From Pseudomonadaceae bacterium (lineage in GTDB: Bacteria > Pseudomonadota > Gammaproteobacteria > Pseudomonadales > Pseudomonadaceae), in assembly GCA_900766265.1 (NCBI GenBank), contig CAAFUS010000013.1, positions 62,001 to 126,000 of the forward strand: DNA of 64,000 nt, given 5' to 3'. The stretch's first letter is position 1. Every line of letters begins with the position of its first letter. Shown one piece after another: positions 25,808 through 34,406 of the stretch. Below the pieces are notes generated by a model. That model was not told the origin of the DNA and did no database searches. It worked only from the letters and a program-made list of their open reading frames with translations. The position numbers and the translations under genes were made by a program.

Positions 25808-27597
25808 GCGCCAGGGCCGCGTCGAAGGGTCAACCACTTCTTCCCGGCCAGCCGGTGGCCTTCCTCTGGCATTACATCCGCGTCAGACCCTGGCACTTCG
25901 GCGGATTGCTGGCACTCATCATCGGTGCGGCCTCCTGCGCGGTGGCGGTGCAATACGGAATGAAGCTGCTGGTCGATGCCATGGCCACCCGCGATCGCTC
26001 CGAGGCCAACGTCTGGTTCCCGCTTGGCCTGTTCATCAGCCTGATCGTCCTGGAAAACGTGTTCTGGCGCCTGGGCGGCTGGCTCGGCTGCCGTACCGTG
26101 GTAGCCAGCGTCGTGGACATTCGCGTCGACCTGTTCAAACACCTGACCGGGCATCCGATGCGGTACTTCACCGAGCATTTCGCCGGCTCGCTGGGCAATC
26201 GCATCTCGGCTCTGGGGCAGGCTGCGGGCGCCATCTACGGCGGGTTGGCCTGGAAGATCGTGCCGCCGATCGTGGACTTCATCGGCGCGGTGGTGGTGCT
26301 GATCACCGTCGACGGGCGCATGGCGGTGGCGCTGATCATCTTCGTGATGATAGTGGCCGCGCTGATCACCGGCTTCGGCATCCGCGGGCGCTCCAAGCAC
26401 CAGCGCTTCGCCGCGCAGGCCGCGCGGGTCGGTGGCGAACTGGTCGACGCGGTCTCCAACGTCTGGACCATCAAGGCGTTCTCCGCCCGTGACCGCGAGA
26501 GCGAACGGCTCGCCCAGGAGATCGGCTACGAGGCGCGTGCCCAGCGGCGCAGCTGGATGTACCTGGAAAAGGCGCGGGTGATGCATGACATCTGCCTGTC
26601 GCTGATGGCCGGCGGCATGCTGATCTGGGCCATCAGCCTCTGGGTCGGCGGCTCGGTGACCTCCGGCGACGTGGTGCTGGTCAGCGCATTGACGTTCCGC
26701 ATCCTGCACGGCTCGCGGGACCTGGCCCTGGCGCTGGTGGACGCCACCCAGCAGATCGGCGCGATCGACGACACCCTGCGCATCATCGTTCAGCCCCATG
26801 GGCTGGAGGACGCCGAGACTCAGCTCAAGCTCGCCGAAGGCGACATCACCTTCGAGGCGATCAGCTTCGCCTACCCCGACCGCGGACCGGTGTTCGAGAA
26901 GTTCGACCTGCACATCCCGGCCGGGCAGAAAGTGGGAATCGTTGGCTCCTCAGGGGCAGGCAAGTCGACTCTCATCAACCTGATCCAGCGGCTGGACGAC
27001 GTCCAGGGCGGGCGCATCCTGATCGACGGCCAGGATGTGCGCAGCGTCAGCCAGGACAGCCTGCGCGAGAAGATCGCGGTGGTGCCGCAGGAGACCGCGC
27101 TGTTCAACCGCAGCATCCTGGAGAACATTCGCTACGGCTGCCCAGGCGCGACCGACGAAGAGGTGATCGAAGCCGCGCGCAATGCCTTCTGCGACGGCTT
27201 CATTCGTGAACTGCCCGAGGGCTACAACACCATGGTGGGCGAGCGCGGCGTGATGCTGTCCGGTGGCCAGCGTCAGCGGCTGGGCATCGCCCGGGCGTTC
27301 CTCAAGGATGCACCGATCCTGATCCTCGACGAGGCCACCTCGGCGCTCGACACCCAGTCGGAAGCGGAAATCCAGGCGGCACTGAGCAAGCTGGTGCAGG
27401 GCCGCACGGTGGTGGCCGTGGCCCATCGCCTGTCGACCCTCGCCTCCTTCGATCGCATCGTCGTGCTCAAGCACGGCAAGCTGATCGAGGACGGCACGCC
27501 GCAGGAGCTGCGCAGCCGCGGCGGTGAGTTCGAGGCGCTCTGGCGCATGCAGTCCGAGGGCTTCACCGCGCCGGCCGCCCCCGCCCCTGCGCAGTGA
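25804..27597 (+). CDS. ABC exporter, fused permease and ATPase
   Basis: Half-transporter of 597 residues. Six membrane helices fall within residues 30-320, then the ATPase domain with Walker A GSSGAGKST (381-389), the signature LSGGQ (485-489), the Walker B LILDEATSAL and the switch His in AVAHRLST. It would work as a homodimer. The ABCB/MsbA/NdvA-like type exports lipids, lipid-linked glycans or beta-glucans. The four-base overlap with the glycosidase and the co-linear glycosyltransferase and glf genes suggest that it exports the glycan made by the operon, but drug export cannot be excluded by sequence. Confidence 0.88.
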   Translation: MSARAASKGQPLLPGQPVAFLWHYIRVRPWHFGGLLALIIGAASCAVAVQYGMKLLVDAMATRDRSEANVWFPLGLFISLIVLENVFWRLGGWLGCRTVVASVVDIRVDLFKHLTGHPMRYFTEHFAGSLGNRISALGQAAGAIYGGLAWKIVPPIVDFIGAVVVLITVDGRMAVALIIFVMIVAALITGFGIRGRSKHQRFAAQAARVGGELVDAVSNVWTIKAFSARDRESERLAQEIGYEARAQRRSWMYLEKARVMHDICLSLMAGGMLIWAISLWVGGSVTSGDVVLVSALTFRILHGSRDLALALVDATQQIGAIDDTLRIIVQPHGLEDAETQLKLAEGDITFEAISFAYPDRGPVFEKFDLHIPAGQKVGIVGSSGAGKSTLINLIQRLDDVQGGRILIDGQDVRSVSQDSLREKIAVVPQETALFNRSILENIRYGCPGATDEEVIEAARNAFCDGFIRELPEGYNTMVGERGVMLSGGQRQRLGIARAFLKDAPILILDEATSALDTQSEAEIQAALSKLVQGRTVVAVAHRLSTLASFDRIVVLKHGKLIEDGTPQELRSRGGEFEALWRMQSEGFTAPAAPAPAQ

Positions 27598-27598
27598 C

Positions 27599-27886
27599 AT
27601 GAGCGCGCGCAAGCCCGCGGGGACGGAGCTTGACCGCGAAGGGCGTGCAGGGCGCTCGGACCCGGCGCCCCTCGCACGGGTCCGGGTAGAGTCCGAAAGC
27701 CTGCGCAGCGTCGGCTACGATCCGGACAGCCGCCTCCTCGAGGTGCAATTCCAGGGCGACGGTCTCTACCGCTACGAGGACGTGCCGCCCGAGGTGGTCC
27801 TTGAGCTATTGCAAGCCGAGTCGATGGGCACCTATTTCAATCAGGTGTTCAAGCCCATGGGCTATCGCTACCGGCGCCTGGATTGA
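27599..27886 (+). CDS. KTSC domain protein
   Basis: Small protein of 95 residues with a KTSC domain in its last 70: VESESLRSVGYDPDSRLLEV then YRYEDVPPEVVLELLQAE and SMGTYFNQVFKP. In other proteins this domain follows lysyl-tRNA synthetase or stands alone; it is suspected to bind RNA or short peptides, but its role is unknown. It starts one base after the ABC exporter stop, so it is probably translated with the operon. Its functional link to the glycan genes is unclear. Confidence 0.78.
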   Translation: MSARKPAGTELDREGRAGRSDPAPLARVRVESESLRSVGYDPDSRLLEVQFQGDGLYRYEDVPPEVVLELLQAESMGTYFNQVFKPMGYRYRRLD

Positions 27887-27919
27887 GCGGTATCGGCCGC
27901 GTTTCGCGACCGTATCGCT

Positions 27920-27947
27920 GAACTTCTTCCCTCGTTAGCGGGCCTGA
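27920..27947 (+). promoter_or_regulatory. Possible AlgU (sigma-E-type) promoter of the dodecin gene
   Basis: GAACTT (27920-27925), 17 bases, then CCTGA (27943-27947), against the AlgU consensus GAACTT-N16/17-TCTGA. One mismatch in the -10. It lies 58 bases before the dodecin start. Envelope-stress control of a flavin-storage protein would be plausible, but the match could be chance. Confidence 0.4.
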
Positions 27948-28005
27948 AATAGGGCAGGACGCGTACAACGGGCCGGACGCCTACCACCTATCCAGGGGAG
28001 AGGCT

Positions 28006-28221
28006 ATGACTGATCACCACACTTACAAGAAAGTCGAAATCGTCGGATCTTCGCGCAACAGCGTCGATGAGGCGATCCAGAACGCCATTGCCGAGGCCAG
28101 CAGCAGCCTGCAGAACGTCGAATGGTTCGAAGTGGGCGAGATTCGCGGCCACGTCGAGAACGGCAAGGTCGGTCACTTCCAGGTGACGATGAAAGTCGGC
28201 TTCCGTCTGATCAACAGCTGA
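28006..28221 (+). CDS. Dodecin (flavin-binding dodecamer)
   Basis: Protein of 71 residues with the full dodecin pattern: YKKVEIVGSSRNSVDEAIQN, the tryptophan segment VEWFEVGEIRG, and the final beta strand GHFQVTMKVGFRL. Dodecins form hollow dodecamers that store flavins or CoA and protect against flavin photochemistry. GGGGAG precedes the ATG at a suitable distance. It is monocistronic, with a short hairpin just beyond the stop and a possible stress promoter upstream. Confidence 0.93.
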   Translation: MTDHHTYKKVEIVGSSRNSVDEAIQNAIAEASSSLQNVEWFEVGEIRGHVENGKVGHFQVTMKVGFRLINS

Positions 28222-28226
28222 TTCCA

Positions 28227-28244
28227 GGGCTGCATCCGCAGCCC
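28227..28244. terminator. Short hairpin after the dodecin gene
   Basis: GGGCTGC (28227-28233) and GCAGCCC (28238-28244) with a four-base loop, six bases after the stop. No T-tract follows, so it may only stabilise the mRNA end. The rest of 28245-28523 holds no gene that I can support. Confidence 0.5.
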
Positions 28245-28523
28245 CGTTACCTCGGTGCCGAGCCGGTTCCGTCGAAGACAGCGGTCTTGTCAGTGGGCGG
28301 CCATGGCGCGTGGCTCAAACGGACTTTGGTCCGGAACCGCTCCCGCGACCGTGGAAGCGGCGCCGCGGCTGGCCTCGACCGCGAAAGCGCCGCGTCGTTG
28401 CCCGCCGAAGCCACGCCGCCCGCGAGTTCGTTAATAGTGGGTATCAACTCCCGTAACTGGCCAGCGCCTCGGGGCTGACCTACAGTGCCCGGCTTTATTT
28501 CTTCCTGATCTATGGGTGACGTT

Positions 28524-29525
28524 ATGCCCCAACTGTCCGACCTGCCCCTTTCCGTTCTCGACCTGTGCCCCATCACCGAGGGCGGCACCATCGCTCAGGC
28601 GCTGCGCAACACCATCGAACTGGCGCAGCACGCCGAAGCCCTTGGCTACAACCGCTACTGGCTGGCCGAGCACCACAACATCCCCAGCGTGGCCAGCTCC
28701 GCCACCGCCGTGGTCATCGGTCAGGTGGCCGCAGCCACTCAGCGCATGCGCATCGGCTCGGGCGGCATCATGCTCCCCAACCATGCACCGCTGGTGATCG
28801 CCGAGCAGTTCGGCACGCTGGAAAGCCTGTTTCCCGGGCGGATCGATCTGGGCCTTGGCCGCGCGCCCGGCAGCGATCAGCTCACCGCCCGCGCCCTGCG
28901 TCGACACCTGGGCGACGAGGACACCGCCTTCCCGCAGCAGCTCGAAGAGCTGCGCCATTACTTGAGCGAGCCGGTACCGGGGCAGAAGCTGATCGCCATT
29001 CCCGGCGCAGGGCTGCATATCCCGATCTGGCTGCTTGGTTCGGCGGGCTTCAGCGCCCAGCTGGCCGGCCAGCTGGGCCTGCCGTTCGCCTTCGCCGCGC
29101 AGTTCGCGCCGGACAACGCACTGCGGGCGCTGGCGATCTATCGCCAGAGCTTCGTGCCCTCGGGCGTGCTGGACAAACCCTACGCCATGGTCGGGATCAA
29201 CGTGGTCGCCGCCGACAGCGATGAAGAAGCCCACTACCTGGCCACCTCGCACCAGCAGGCCTTTCTGCACCTGATTCGCGGCAAACCCACCGCGCTACCG
29301 GCACCGACCCATGACATCGACTCGCTCTGGCTGCCCCACGAACGCGCCGCGGTGAACGGCCAGCTGCGCGCGACCTTCGTCGGTACCCGCGAGAGCCTGC
29401 CGGCGCAGATCGACGGCTTCCTGCAGCAGACCCAGGCCGACGAATTCATCGTCAATAGCGCCATTTACGACCCGGCGGCGCGGCGCCACTCTTACACGCT
29501 GCTCAAGCGCATGCTGCACGGCTGA
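28524..29525 (+). CDS. LLM-class flavin-dependent oxidoreductase (YhbW-like)
   Basis: Bacterial luciferase-like TIM-barrel protein of 333 residues from ATG 28524; an ATG at 28512 would add four. The family signs are GGTIAQALRNTIELAQHAE, NRYWLAEHHNIPSVASSA and IRIGSGGIML-like sequence (MRIGSGGIMLPNHAPL), then FPGRIDLGLGRAPGSD. These FMN-dependent enzymes oxidise varied substrates; the YhbW group has no established substrate. Cytoplasmic. It is a single-gene unit, converging with the CPA1 antiporter gene with only four bases between the stops. Confidence 0.88.
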   Translation: MPQLSDLPLSVLDLCPITEGGTIAQALRNTIELAQHAEALGYNRYWLAEHHNIPSVASSATAVVIGQVAAATQRMRIGSGGIMLPNHAPLVIAEQFGTLESLFPGRIDLGLGRAPGSDQLTARALRRHLGDEDTAFPQQLEELRHYLSEPVPGQKLIAIPGAGLHIPIWLLGSAGFSAQLAGQLGLPFAFAAQFAPDNALRALAIYRQSFVPSGVLDKPYAMVGINVVAADSDEEAHYLATSHQQAFLHLIRGKPTALPAPTHDIDSLWLPHERAAVNGQLRATFVGTRESLPAQIDGFLQQTQADEFIVNSAIYDPAARRHSYTLLKRMLHG

Positions 29526-29529
29526 GCGA

Positions 29530-30909
29530 TCAGCCCTTGCCCTCGGTGGCGTCGGGCATGGCCGTTGAGCCGCGACGGCGTTCGTAGCGGCTCAGCAGCG
29601 GCTGGGTGCTGAGCCCATGGATGAGGATGCTCAATGCGACCACCGACAACACCAGCGGGATCAGGTCGTCGGTCTCCGACGGCAGCAGTCCATGGGTGAT
29701 GGCGTAGCTCAGGTAGTACAGGCTGCCGATGCCGCGGATGCCGAACCAGCCGGCCAGCAACTGCTGCGGGCGGTCCAGGTAGCGCCGTGGCATCAGCAGC
29801 AAAACGCACAGCGGGCGAATGACCAGGAATAGCGCCAGGGCCAGGGGGACCGCGCGCCAGTCCCAGTGCACCGAGACCAGCACACCGAGCAGGGTCACCA
29901 GCAATACCTCCAGCGCGCGTTCGATCTGCCCGCCGAAGGCGAGGATGTCACCCAGCAGGACGCCGGCCGCGACCCTGGGCTTGGCGATTTCGCCCGCATC
30001 GAGCGACAGGTCTCGTGGCGCCATACCCCCTTCGGCCGCATGGGGCACCACCCCGACGACCAGCTCTTCGGACGGCGTTTCGGATTGGTGGGCGGCCCGC
30101 ATCTCGGCATGGCGCAGACCGAGGCCCGCAGCAAAGACCGCAAGAAAGCCCCAGGCGCCGATCAGTTCGGCGCCCACGTAGGCCAGGGCGATCAGCGCCA
30201 GCGCCAGTGAATCGTTCGGTGACATGGCGGTGTCGGCATGACGGGCGCGCAGGTATATCGCCAGTCGCCCGACCAGCTTGCCCAGCAGGAAGCCCAGCAG
30301 CAGCCCGGCCGGGACTGCCCAGAGTACCCGGTGCAGCGCCCACTCAGCGACCCAACCGGCCGCCAACGTTTCCTGCTCGATCAGCAGCAAGCCGAAGACC
30401 ACGAAGGGAAACGCCGTGCCGTCGTTGAAGCCCGCCTCGCCGGACAAGCCATAGCGCACCCGATCGTCGTCGCGCGCGTTGTTCACCTGTACCAGGCTCG
30501 CCAGAACCGGGTCGGTAGGCGCAAGTATGGCGCCGATCAGCACCGAAACGCCCCAACTCAGCCCGAACAGGTGATGGCAGAGCAGGGCGACTCCGGCGAT
30601 GCAGGCCAGCATCACCGGACCGGCGAGCACGTAGGCGCTCTTCCAGGCTGGGTGGCGCAGCGGCATGCGCAGCTTCAGGCCGCTGATGAACAGCGAGACC
30701 AGCACGGCGACTTCGGTCAGGTGCTCCATCCAGCTGGCGATGAGCAGGAAATCCATTTCCCAGAGCCCGATGCCGAGTTCGCCGATCGGGACGCCGAAGC
30801 CGAGGTAGATCAGCGAGGTGGTCACCGGCAGCCAGCGCAGGTACGCCGAGGCCAGCGCCAGGATCAGCAACAGGACGCCGAGAACGGCCATCCATTCGAT
30901 AAAGGTCAT
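29530..30909 (-). CDS. CPA1-type cation:proton antiporter
   Basis: Inner-membrane protein of 459 residues with about 12-13 hydrophobic segments. The conserved ion-site motif is seen as ILAPTDPVLASLVQV, and GEAGFNDGTAFPFV is the helix that supplies the second acidic residue; both are typical of Na+(K+)/H+ antiporters of the NhaP group. No cytosolic regulatory domain follows the last helix. It should contribute to pH and Na+/K+ balance. It ends against the LLM gene, and the upstream region is shared with the leftward lipoprotein genes' downstream end, so it may have its own promoter. Confidence 0.88.
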   Translation of the reverse strand: MTFIEWMAVLGVLLLILALASAYLRWLPVTTSLIYLGFGVPIGELGIGLWEMDFLLIASWMEHLTEVAVLVSLFISGLKLRMPLRHPAWKSAYVLAGPVMLACIAGVALLCHHLFGLSWGVSVLIGAILAPTDPVLASLVQVNNARDDDRVRYGLSGEAGFNDGTAFPFVVFGLLLIEQETLAAGWVAEWALHRVLWAVPAGLLLGFLLGKLVGRLAIYLRARHADTAMSPNDSLALALIALAYVGAELIGAWGFLAVFAAGLGLRHAEMRAAHQSETPSEELVVGVVPHAAEGGMAPRDLSLDAGEIAKPRVAAGVLLGDILAFGGQIERALEVLLVTLLGVLVSVHWDWRAVPLALALFLVIRPLCVLLLMPRRYLDRPQQLLAGWFGIRGIGSLYYLSYAITHGLLPSETDDLIPLVLSVVALSILIHGLSTQPLLSRYERRRGSTAMPDATEGKG

Positions 30910-31023
30910 GGGCTATCCGGGCAGGGCGAGACGGTCAGCGGCGGGTGGCGACCGTGCCTTTTTCGAGCTGTGGCCAGAGGGCGAGTTCCGGCGCGGCGGA
31001 CGACCGGCACCGCCGCGTCGGGG

Positions 31024-31431
31024 TCACGGACCGCAGAAGGACACGTCGGCGCGGGCGAGCAGGTTGTCCTGGTCGTCATAGAGCCAGCCCTGGGGCTGGA
31101 AGCCCATCGCACGTGACTCGAACCGGTAGCGACGGCCGGCCTCGAAGTCGTGATTGACCGTCAGCAGGCAACGCAGCCGCCGTGGCTCGTTGAGCATGCC
31201 GCCGCCGCCGATCTCGAATTCGAACGAGGCTTCCAGCGCGTGAGGCCCCGGGGGCACCTGGAAGAAGCGGCCGTCCTCGACGCGCTGGCGGTCGATGCGC
31301 TGGGCCATGAAGGTGTCGATGGGCATCATCGTGTGGAGGTCGACCCAGGCCCGGTCTTCACGCGGTTCGGGCAGCGGGCCGGCGCAACCGGACAGGACCA
31401 GCAGCAGGGAAAGGACGAACGGGCGGCGCAT
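31024..31431 (-). CDS. Lipoprotein, first of a tandem pair
   Basis: Protein of 135 residues from ATG 31431 (GGAGGT upstream; nine more in-frame codons exist). The signal peptide ends in the lipobox LSGC. The mature part shares a pattern with the next gene upstream: a Pro-rich start followed by AWVDL, a VEDGRFFQVPPG stretch, an internal Cys, AGRRYRF, and LYDDQDNLLARA before a terminal Cys. Function unknown. Asp does not follow the lipobox cysteine, so outer-membrane sorting is expected. It starts 23 bases after the stop of its paralogue, so the two form an operon. Confidence 0.78.
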   Translation of the reverse strand: MRRPFVLSLLLVLSGCAGPLPEPREDRAWVDLHTMMPIDTFMAQRIDRQRVEDGRFFQVPPGPHALEASFEFEIGGGGMLNEPRRLRCLLTVNHDFEAGRRYRFESRAMGFQPQGWLYDDQDNLLARADVSFCGP

Positions 31432-31454
31432 GACGGACCTCCAGGGGATACGCA

Positions 31455-31880
31455 TCATAAGCCTGAGACATCACCGCAGCCTCGTTCTTCCGCCCGGGCG
31501 AGCAGGAAGTTCTTCTCGTCGTAGAGTTTGGCCCAAGGCCTGAAGCCGTAGCGGCCGGCTACCAGGCGGTAGCGCTCGCCCGCCGAGAAGCGGTCATAGG
31601 CCAGGCTCAGGCGGCAGTCGCGCGGGAGCGGCGCGCTGCCGGCACCCACGTCGTGGCCGGCCACGTCGAAGCGGTAGCGCATTTCCAGCTGGCGGCTGCC
31701 GGGCTCGAACTGGAAGTAGCGGTCGTCTTCAAGACGCATGCTGTCGACCGCCAGCGCCTCGAGCCGGGTGTCCTGGGTCGGTGCGAGATCGACCCAGGCC
31801 TGGTTGGGGTCGGGGTCGGGAATCGGATGGGCACAGCCGGCCGACAGCAGTAGGGAAGCGATGATCAGGGCAGCGCGCAT
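31455..31880 (-). CDS. Lipoprotein, second of a tandem pair
   Basis: Protein of 141 residues with a signal peptide and lipobox LSAGC. The mature part resembles the neighbouring lipoprotein: AWVDLAPTQD, LEDDRYFQFEPGSRQLEM, an internal Cys in RDCRLSL, AGERYRLVAGRYGF, and LYDEKNFLLARA before a Cys near the end. The two cysteines conserved between paralogues may form a disulfide. It looks like an ancient tandem duplication since identity is modest. Divergent, 65 bases from the peptidase-like lipoprotein gene. Confidence 0.78.
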   Translation of the reverse strand: MRAALIIASLLLSAGCAHPIPDPDPNQAWVDLAPTQDTRLEALAVDSMRLEDDRYFQFEPGSRQLEMRYRFDVAGHDVGAGSAPLPRDCRLSLAYDRFSAGERYRLVAGRYGFRPWAKLYDEKNFLLARAEERGCGDVSGL

Positions 31881-31945
31881 GCGGGTCTCCGAGGGGGCGA
31901 GCGGGACGCTGGAGTGCCCCCGGGCAAATGGGGTAGGGTCGGCGC

Positions 31946-33004
31946 ATGCTGCGCCGTGAAACCGCCTTTCTCGACCACCTAATGCCCCGTTGGGTTCCCT
32001 TGCTGCTCATGCTTTGTCTGGGCGGCTGCGGCACCTACTACGGCCAGCTGGCCCGTGGGCAGCTGGAACTGCTGCGCCAGCGCGAGCCGGTGGAACGGAT
32101 CATCGCCGACCCCTCGCGCGATGCGCAGCTGCGCGAGCGCCTCGCCCTGGCCCTGCAGGCGCGTGCCTTCGCCAGCGCCCACCTCGGGCTGCCAGACAAC
32201 GGCAGCTACCGCGTCTACGCCGACATCGGCCGCCCCTACGTGGTGTGGAACGTCTTCGCCACGCCGGAGTTCTCGATCCAGCCGCTGACCCACTGCTTCC
32301 CCATCGCCGGCTGCGTCGCCTACCGCGGCTACTACCGCCAGGGTGCGGCGCGCGGTGCGGCGGCGCTGCTCGGCCAGCAGGGCTACGACACCTACGTCGC
32401 CGGCGTCGAGGCCTACTCGACCCTGGGTTGGTTCGACGATCCGCTGCTCAGCTCGATGATGAGCTGGGACGAGGACCGGCTTGTCGCGTTGATCTTCCAC
32501 GAGCTGGCCCACCAGCAGCTCTACGTGCCTGACGACACCGCCTTCAACGAGTCCTTCGCCAGCTTCGTCGAGCGCGAGGGGCTGCGTCAGTGGCGTGCCA
32601 GTCGCGGGCTGCCGCCACGCGACGAGCAGGCCCGCGAGCAGTACGCCGCGCTCGTCGAGCTGGTGCTGGAGACCCGCGAGCGGCTCGACCGGCTCTATGC
32701 CTCGGGGCTGCCCGAGACACAGATGCGCCAGGCCAAGGCCGAGGAGTTCGAACGCCTGCGGCGCCTCTACCGGGAACGGCGCGACCGCCAATGGGCCGGT
32801 GTCGGGCGCTTCGATCGCTGGATCGAGCAGCCTTTGAACAACGCCCGATTGCTGCCCTTCGGTCTCTACGATCGCTGGGTCCCCGCTTTCGCCGGCCTGT
32901 TCGAGCAGGTCGGGCGCGACTGGCCCCGATTCTACGCCCGGGTCGCCGAACTCGGCCGATTGCCCGCCGAGGAGCGCAAGGCGCGGCTCGAAGCCCTTCG
33001 CTGA
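31946..33004 (+). CDS. Putative lipoprotein aminopeptidase with an HELAH metal site (PF10023-like)
   Basis: Protein of 352 residues, or 340 if the inner ATG at 31982 is used; the inner start gives a compact signal peptide with lipobox LGGC. The zinc motif FHELAHQQL has H185 and H189 of the longer form, and NESFASFVEREG supplies the likely third ligand, the gluzincin pattern. The family is annotated as predicted aminopeptidase without a known substrate. It should be anchored in the envelope, facing the periplasm. It is divergent from the twin lipoprotein genes, which hints at a shared envelope role. Confidence 0.8.
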   Translation: MLRRETAFLDHLMPRWVPLLLMLCLGGCGTYYGQLARGQLELLRQREPVERIIADPSRDAQLRERLALALQARAFASAHLGLPDNGSYRVYADIGRPYVVWNVFATPEFSIQPLTHCFPIAGCVAYRGYYRQGAARGAAALLGQQGYDTYVAGVEAYSTLGWFDDPLLSSMMSWDEDRLVALIFHELAHQQLYVPDDTAFNESFASFVEREGLRQWRASRGLPPRDEQAREQYAALVELVLETRERLDRLYASGLPETQMRQAKAEEFERLRRLYRERRDRQWAGVGRFDRWIEQPLNNARLLPFGLYDRWVPAFAGLFEQVGRDWPRFYARVAELGRLPAEERKARLEALR

Positions 33005-33046
33005 ACCCTTCCCCGGCCATCGTAGCCACTGTCGCGTTGCCCGTGC

Positions 33047-33062
33047 GCTGAAGGCCTTCAGC
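33047..33062. repeat. Perfect 16-base palindrome upstream of the ferritin-like pair
   Basis: GCTGAAGGCCTTCAGC reads the same on both strands. It lies 164 bases before the first ferritin-like gene and 45 after the peptidase stop. It could be an operator or a terminator stem without a loop; nothing decides between them. The rest of 33005-33225 contains no gene. Confidence 0.4.
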
Positions 33063-33225
33063 CGCAAGCGTCGTGGCGCCGCTCATCCAGAAAATCTCCG
33101 ACCCGACGATCAGTAAGGAATTGTCCCGTGGCGCCCCCGTCTCTTTCCAAGGGCCGCGGCGTTTTTGCGGCCGCTCCCTCAGTCGTACCCCGTACGCCAC
33201 GAATGACCCGTCCCACGGAGGCTTC

Positions 33226-34395
33226 ATGGATAAGCTGTCAGGAATACTCGACAACAAGGGCACGCCCCTGGAAAAGCAGAAATTCACCTGGAAGGAGATG
33301 GCCGGCAAGCCCATCAGCAAGCTCGATGACGACGCCTTTACCCGGGTGCGCATCATCCTCATGAACGGCGTCGAGACCGACGCGCTGCGTCTCAAGCACG
33401 GCATCGCCCGCATCACCGGCCAGCTGCGCCAGCCGCTGGCCGAGATCCGCCGGGTCGAGCAGCACCAGGCGACCATGGTGAACTGGCTGATCTCCGCCGA
33501 CCATTCGCCGCTGGAAACCACCGTGGCCTACGAGCAGGTGGCGATCGAGGTGACCGCCGCGGTGGCGCAGAGCGAGCCCGACCCGTACCAGGCGCAGACC
33601 TACCGCTTCGGCCTGCTGGAGGACTTCGATCACCTCTACCGCTACTCGGCGATGCTCGACCGTCTCGAAGGCAAGGATGCGAACAACATCCTGCAGGGTT
33701 ACACCGACATCGTTCCGGGCCGCCCGACCTCGCAGCACCACCGGCACCCCGACGACGACCTGCGCGAAAGCTACGTGAAGGACGAAGCTGCACTGATCAC
33801 CAAGATCCACGCCGCGATGATCACCGCGGCCGAGTTCCAGACCCACGATTACTATATGAACATCGGCCCGTTGTTTGCCGACCCGCTGGCGCGGCAGCTG
33901 TACGCCGAAATCGCCTCGGTCGAGGAGCAGCACGTCACCCAATACGGCTCGCTGGCCGATCCGCAGGAGAGCTTCATGGAAAAGTGGCTGGTCCACGAAG
34001 CCATGGAGGTCTACGCCTATGCCAGCTGCGCCGAGCAGGAAACGAATCCGCGGATCAAGGCGATCTGGGAGCGCTTCCTCGACTATGAGCTGGGCCACCT
34101 GAACGTCGCCTGCGAGTACTTCAAGAAGCTCGAACGGCGCGACCCGGCGGAGATTCTCGGCGGGCCGCTGCCCAAGATGGTGGAGTTCAAGAGCCAGCGC
34201 GACTTCGTGCGCAAGGTGCTCGCCGCCGAGCTCAATCTGCGCGCCAACGGAACCCAGTACGTGGATATCACCCAGGAGCCGAAGAGCTCCCTCGACTACC
34301 GTGCACAGCTCAATTCGGAAGGCATCGCTGCCGACATCGTCTCCGCTGGCTATCAGTGGGCGCCGGGCACCGAACTGACTCGTAAAGCTTCCTGA
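33226..34395 (+). CDS. Ferritin-like domain protein A
   Basis: Largely helical protein of 389 residues from ATG 33226 (GGAGG upstream). Helices with metal-ligand patterns are seen as ITAAEFQTHDYYMNIG, AEIASVEEQHVTQYG, HEAMEVYAYASCAEQE and DYELGHLNVACEYFK, i.e. four helices with Glu and E-x-x-H-type pairs as in di-iron ferritin/rubrerythrin folds. An N-terminal stretch of about 170 residues has its own helical pattern. No rubredoxin (CxxC) module. Oxidoreductase, storage or stress roles are possible. It is followed 11 bases later by a second ferritin-like gene. Confidence 0.75.
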   Translation: MDKLSGILDNKGTPLEKQKFTWKEMAGKPISKLDDDAFTRVRIILMNGVETDALRLKHGIARITGQLRQPLAEIRRVEQHQATMVNWLISADHSPLETTVAYEQVAIEVTAAVAQSEPDPYQAQTYRFGLLEDFDHLYRYSAMLDRLEGKDANNILQGYTDIVPGRPTSQHHRHPDDDLRESYVKDEAALITKIHAAMITAAEFQTHDYYMNIGPLFADPLARQLYAEIASVEEQHVTQYGSLADPQESFMEKWLVHEAMEVYAYASCAEQETNPRIKAIWERFLDYELGHLNVACEYFKKLERRDPAEILGGPLPKMVEFKSQRDFVRKVLAAELNLRANGTQYVDITQEPKSSLDYRAQLNSEGIAADIVSAGYQWAPGTELTRKAS

Positions 34396-34406
34396 GGAGA
34401 ATGACC

